Assembly: GCA_007122045.1 (NCBI GenBank)
Contig: SKJM01000842.1
Coordinates: 1 to 7,402 of the forward strand
Reading direction: 5' to 3'
Source: Planctomycetales bacterium
GTDB taxonomy: Bacteria; Planctomycetota; Planctomycetia; Pirellulales; Thermoguttaceae
Length of the DNA: 7,402 nt
The notes under the pieces: generated by a model
The model's input: only the letters and a program-made list of their open reading frames with translations
Told to the model about the DNA's origin: nothing
The model's database searches: none
Shown here: piece after piece, positions 5,820 to 7,402 of the stretch
Numbering within the stretch: position 1 is the stretch's first letter
Layout: every line of letters starts with the position of its first letter
Position numbers and translations under genes: made by a program

Positions 5820-6218
5820 CTACCCTTGCGGGGGAGCCCGGGCATGGTAGACGGCCGGGGCGGGTACGGCGGCCACCGCCGGTGCGGCCAAGAAGTGCTC
5901 GGCGACCACTGCCAGCGCCGGCATGGCGGCCGCAGCGTCCGGCGCGAAGCTCGCGCCGATGATTTGGCAGATGGGGCAGTCGTCTTCCTCGACGATGGGG
6001 ACGGACTGGCCGCCGTGGGTACATGCGCAGCAAGGTTCGGCGTCGAGTCCGATCCGGGGCTTGTCGGGCACCTCGCCCAAAACGAGCACCCGTTCGCCCA
6101 CCATGACGCCGTGGCCCAACCCCGGGATAAAGTGCAAGCCCTCCCCCACACCGGCAATGATGGCCAGCAGGGCGGCCAGCGTCCAGGCGGCGGTTCGGCG
6201 GAGGGCGATGGTGTTCAC
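5820..6218 (-). CDS. Small Cys-rich membrane-anchored protein, DUF2946-like
   Basis: The 132-residue protein starts at GTG (6218). It has an N-terminal membrane segment or uncleaved signal at about 8-24 (RRTAAWTLAALLAIIAG), then GLHFIPGLGHGV, a Cys cluster C63-C64-x-C66-x-H68, and an acidic EEDDCPIC (C81, C84), then an Ala/Pro-rich tail ending ARAPPQG. The HCPLC-type motif and closing R-x-P-P resemble DUF2946 proteins, small and of unknown function, often found near metal-uptake genes. The cysteines and acidic residues could bind a metal outside the membrane; this is inferred. A strong promoter with a Fur-like operator lies upstream, which supports a metal link. No clear ribosome binding site precedes the GTG. 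It is separated from pseudopilin 1 by 180 bases with hairpins, so it is probably its own unit. Confidence 0.68.
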   Translation of the reverse strand: MNTIALRRTAAWTLAALLAIIAGVGEGLHFIPGLGHGVMVGERVLVLGEVPDKPRIGLDAEPCCACTHGGQSVPIVEEDDCPICQIIGASFAPDAAAAMPALAVVAEHFLAAPAVAAVPAPAVYHARAPPQG

Positions 6219-6266
6219 GGGTTGGAGCGTTGGTTTGCGGCGTCGATTCGGGGGGCGGGTCGATAG

Positions 6267-6281
6267 TGAGATTCAGTCTCA
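6267..6281 (-). promoter_or_regulatory. Fur-family-like operator (7-1-7 palindrome)
   Basis: TGAGATTCAGTCTCA is a 7-1-7 palindrome with six of seven pairs matching. It is close to the TGAGAAT-N-ATTCTCA form of Fur boxes. It would cover about +6 to +22 of the leftward transcript. A second half-site CAGTCTC (6286-6292) repeats 12 bases away, over the likely transcription start. Binding here would block the promoter. Zur, PerR and Mur use related sites, so the metal is not decided. Confidence 0.55.
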
Positions 6282-6294
6282 TCTACAGTCTCGC

Positions 6295-6324
6295 ATTATG
6301 TCCCAAGCCGGGCGCCGGTGTCAA
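6295..6324 (-). promoter_or_regulatory. Sigma70-type promoter of the DUF2946-like gene
   Basis: On the minus strand a perfect -35 TTGACA (6319-6324) and a -10 CATAAT (6295-6300) are 18 bases apart. Transcription should start near 6288, about 70 bases before the GTG at 6218 and just ahead of the Fur-like palindrome. Confidence 0.7.
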
Positions 6325-6376
6325 GTGCCCGGGGCCGATTTTTTTCCCGATCCGAATGGACTAGCACCACGGAAGG

Positions 6377-6468
6377 GGGCAGCCCGGCCCAGCAGTGCCC
6401 CATCCGTCCCCTATCGGCAATGATGGCCGACACGGTGGCCGGCCTCCAGGCGGCGGTTCGGCGGGGGG
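6377..6468 (-). pseudogene. Decayed partial copy of the DUF2946-like gene
   Basis: Bases 6416-6468 match 6153-6205 at 46 of 53 positions, with a 20-base run identical at the end. In the same frame both encode RRTAAW--A---AIIA. Past that point the copy still aligns without gaps (H, G and L of GLHFIPGLG are kept) down to about 6377 but has lost the rest of the gene, including the Cys motifs. Its frame runs into a stop beside the promoter of the intact gene. It looks like a remnant of a tandem duplication; a short expressed peptide cannot be excluded. Confidence 0.6.
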
Positions 6469-6497
6469 TGCTCGCGTTTGGGGGAAACCTACCCCGA

Positions 6498-6526
6498 TTG
6501 GCACAACTGCGGCAACGACCTACAAT
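6498..6526 (+). promoter_or_regulatory. Sigma70-type promoter of the GMP synthase-family gene
   Basis: TTGGCA (6498-6503) and TACAAT (6521-6526) are 17 bases apart. Transcription should start near 6533, giving a leader of about 35 bases before the ATG at 6568. A short GAGG (6560-6563) precedes the ATG by four bases as a modest ribosome binding site. Confidence 0.7.
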
Positions 6527-6567
6527 GTGTCGCAACCTTCCGACCCAATCCCTTTTGATGAGGCCGT

Positions 6568-7402
6568 ATGAATTATCAGGCGTTTATCGACCAACAGGTG
6601 GCGGCCATTCGGGAAGCCGTCGGCGAGGGGCTCGCCATCAATGCCCTCAGCGGCGGGGTCGATAGCTCCGTCGTCACCGCCCTCGGCCACCGCGCCCTCG
6701 GCAACCGGCTCCGCAGTGTGTTCGTCGACAGCGCCCTGATGCGCCAGGACGAGCCGCAGCAGGTAGTCGGCATGTTCGCCACGTTGGACATTCCCGTCGA
6801 GGTGATCGACGCCCGGGCCGAGTTCCTCGACGCGCTGAGCGGCCTGACCGACCCGGAAGAGAAGCGCCGCGCCGTAACCAACACCTTTTACGAGAAGGTG
6901 TTCGGGCGCGTTGTGCGCGAAAGCGGCGCCACACACCTGCTGCACGGCACCATCCTGACCGACATCGAGGAGACGGTCGACGGGATCAAACGGCAGCATA
7001 ATATCCTCGCGCAACTGGGCATCGACCCGAAGGAAGCGTACGGCTACCACGTGCTGGAGCCGCTGAAAACGCTGCGGAAGGACGACGTGCGCGAGGTCGC
7101 CCGGGCGCTGGGCTTCAGCGAGGAGCTTGCCGATCGGATCCCGTTTCCCGGCCCGGCGCTGGCGGCGCGCATCATCGGCGAGGTCACCGCCGAGCGCCTG
7201 GAGACGGTTCGCCAAGCCACGGTCATCGTCGAGGAGGAACTGGCCGGCTGCGGCGCGTTCCAGTACCTGGCCGTCTTGCTCAACGACCGGGCGACGGGCA
7301 TTCGCGACGGCCGCCGCGAGTTCGGGCAGATCATCGTGGTGCGCTGCCTGAACAGCACCGACGCCCGGACGGCCACCCCCCTCGATCTTCCCTGGCCCAC
7401 GC
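6568..7402 (+). CDS. guaA: Stand-alone GMP synthase-type ATP-pyrophosphatase, C-terminus cut by window edge
   Basis: The 278 visible residues match the C-terminal half of GMP synthase. They have the PP-loop SGGVDSS (28-34), VFVDSALMR (51-59) for VDNGLLR, HGTILTD (126-132) for the QGTIYPD motif, IKRQHN (140-145) for IKSHHN, EPLK (164-167), PFPGPALAARIIGEVT (192-207) and the STD-x--TA stretch near 263-270. GMP synthase uses ATP to adenylate XMP and ammonia to make GMP. The gene starts directly at this domain, so the N-terminal glutaminase half is absent, as in archaeal two-subunit enzymes. Ammonia would come free or from a separate subunit. The dimerisation and XMP-binding tail (KPPATIEWE in E. 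coli) lies beyond the edge. Several substrate-side positions are altered (VDN to VDS, RHPFPGP to RIPFPGP), so a related PP-loop ligase is possible. Confidence 0.85.
   Translation, partial: MNYQAFIDQQVAAIREAVGEGLAINALSGGVDSSVVTALGHRALGNRLRSVFVDSALMRQDEPQQVVGMFATLDIPVEVIDARAEFLDALSGLTDPEEKRRAVTNTFYEKVFGRVVRESGATHLLHGTILTDIEETVDGIKRQHNILAQLGIDPKEAYGYHVLEPLKTLRKDDVREVARALGFSEELADRIPFPGPALAARIIGEVTAERLETVRQATVIVEEELAGCGAFQYLAVLLNDRATGIRDGRREFGQIIVVRCLNSTDARTATPLDLPWPT

Larger units (their letters stand above)
6219..6567. other. 349-base divergent intergenic region
   Basis: This gap between the leftward DUF2946-like gene and the rightward GMP synthase-family gene holds a Fur-like operator (6267-6281), the leftward promoter (6295-6324), a decayed partial copy of the DUF2946-like gene (6377-6468) and the rightward promoter (6498-6526). 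A stem CCGGGC/GCCCGG (6308-6332) with a T7 run at 6339-6345 is also present. Confidence 0.75.

Noticed and set aside
5639..6282. 215-codon minus-strand frame overlapping the DUF2946-like gene
   Set aside because: It is out of frame with the membrane segment and Cys motifs of the DUF2946-like protein, is Arg/Pro-rich, and runs through hairpins into the leader of pseudopilin 1.
6308..6345. Rho-independent terminator on the plus strand (CCGGGC/GCCCGG stem and T7 run)
   Set aside because: The stem is short with a 13-base loop, six bases separate it from the T run, and no plus-strand gene lies upstream to be terminated. It overlaps the leftward promoter.
6296..6535. 79-codon minus-strand open frame as a real gene
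   Set aside because: Its only recognisable part is the decayed copy of the DUF2946-like N-terminus. The rest overlaps the rightward promoter and has no ribosome binding site, so it is listed as a pseudogene fragment.

Overview
The window is high-GC bacterial DNA, and its gene style suggests a planctomycete: several prepilin-type proteins in tandem, heptanucleotide tandem repeats between genes, and dispersed palindromic repeats. No rRNA or marker protein is present, so this placement is an inference. The layout is one long leftward block (minus strand, 5638 down to 1), one small leftward gene (6218-5820), and one rightward gene that runs off the right edge (6568-7402).

The leftward block reads, in transcription order: four prepilin-like pseudopilins (5638-4787, 4481-3639, 3642-2803, 2806-1760), a GspL/PilM-N-like membrane protein with a cytoplasmic domain (1649-219), and the start of a GspM/PilO-like membrane protein (222 to beyond the left edge). 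This matches the order pseudopilins - GspL - GspM of a type II secretion or type IV pilus-like machine. The pseudopilins would build the periplasmic pseudopilus. The L- and M-like proteins would form the inner-membrane platform that couples it to an ATPase not seen here. Three junctions are ATGA stop/start overlaps, so the block is probably translated in a coupled way. A candidate promoter in the 305-base gap after the first pseudopilin may give the last five genes separate control. The second and third pseudopilins are clear tandem paralogues.

The most unusual feature is that each of the four pseudopilin genes carries a DNA palindrome directly upstream of the codon for the conserved glycine at the prepilin peptidase site. 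The palindromes differ in sequence and size: 16, 80, about 140 (plus 30-bp tandem copies) and 68 bp. Three of them keep the reading frame open and lengthen the leader to about 33-74 residues. They look like separate insertions, or a tolerated insertion hotspot, in the part of the protein that is cut away.

On the right, a small membrane-anchored Cys-rich protein (DUF2946-like) has a good sigma70-type promoter overlapped downstream by a Fur-like 7-1-7 palindrome, so metal-dependent repression is likely. A decayed partial copy of this gene lies just upstream of it. A divergent, near-consensus promoter drives a stand-alone ATP-pyrophosphatase of the GMP synthase family, which lacks the glutaminase domain and is cut by the window edge.
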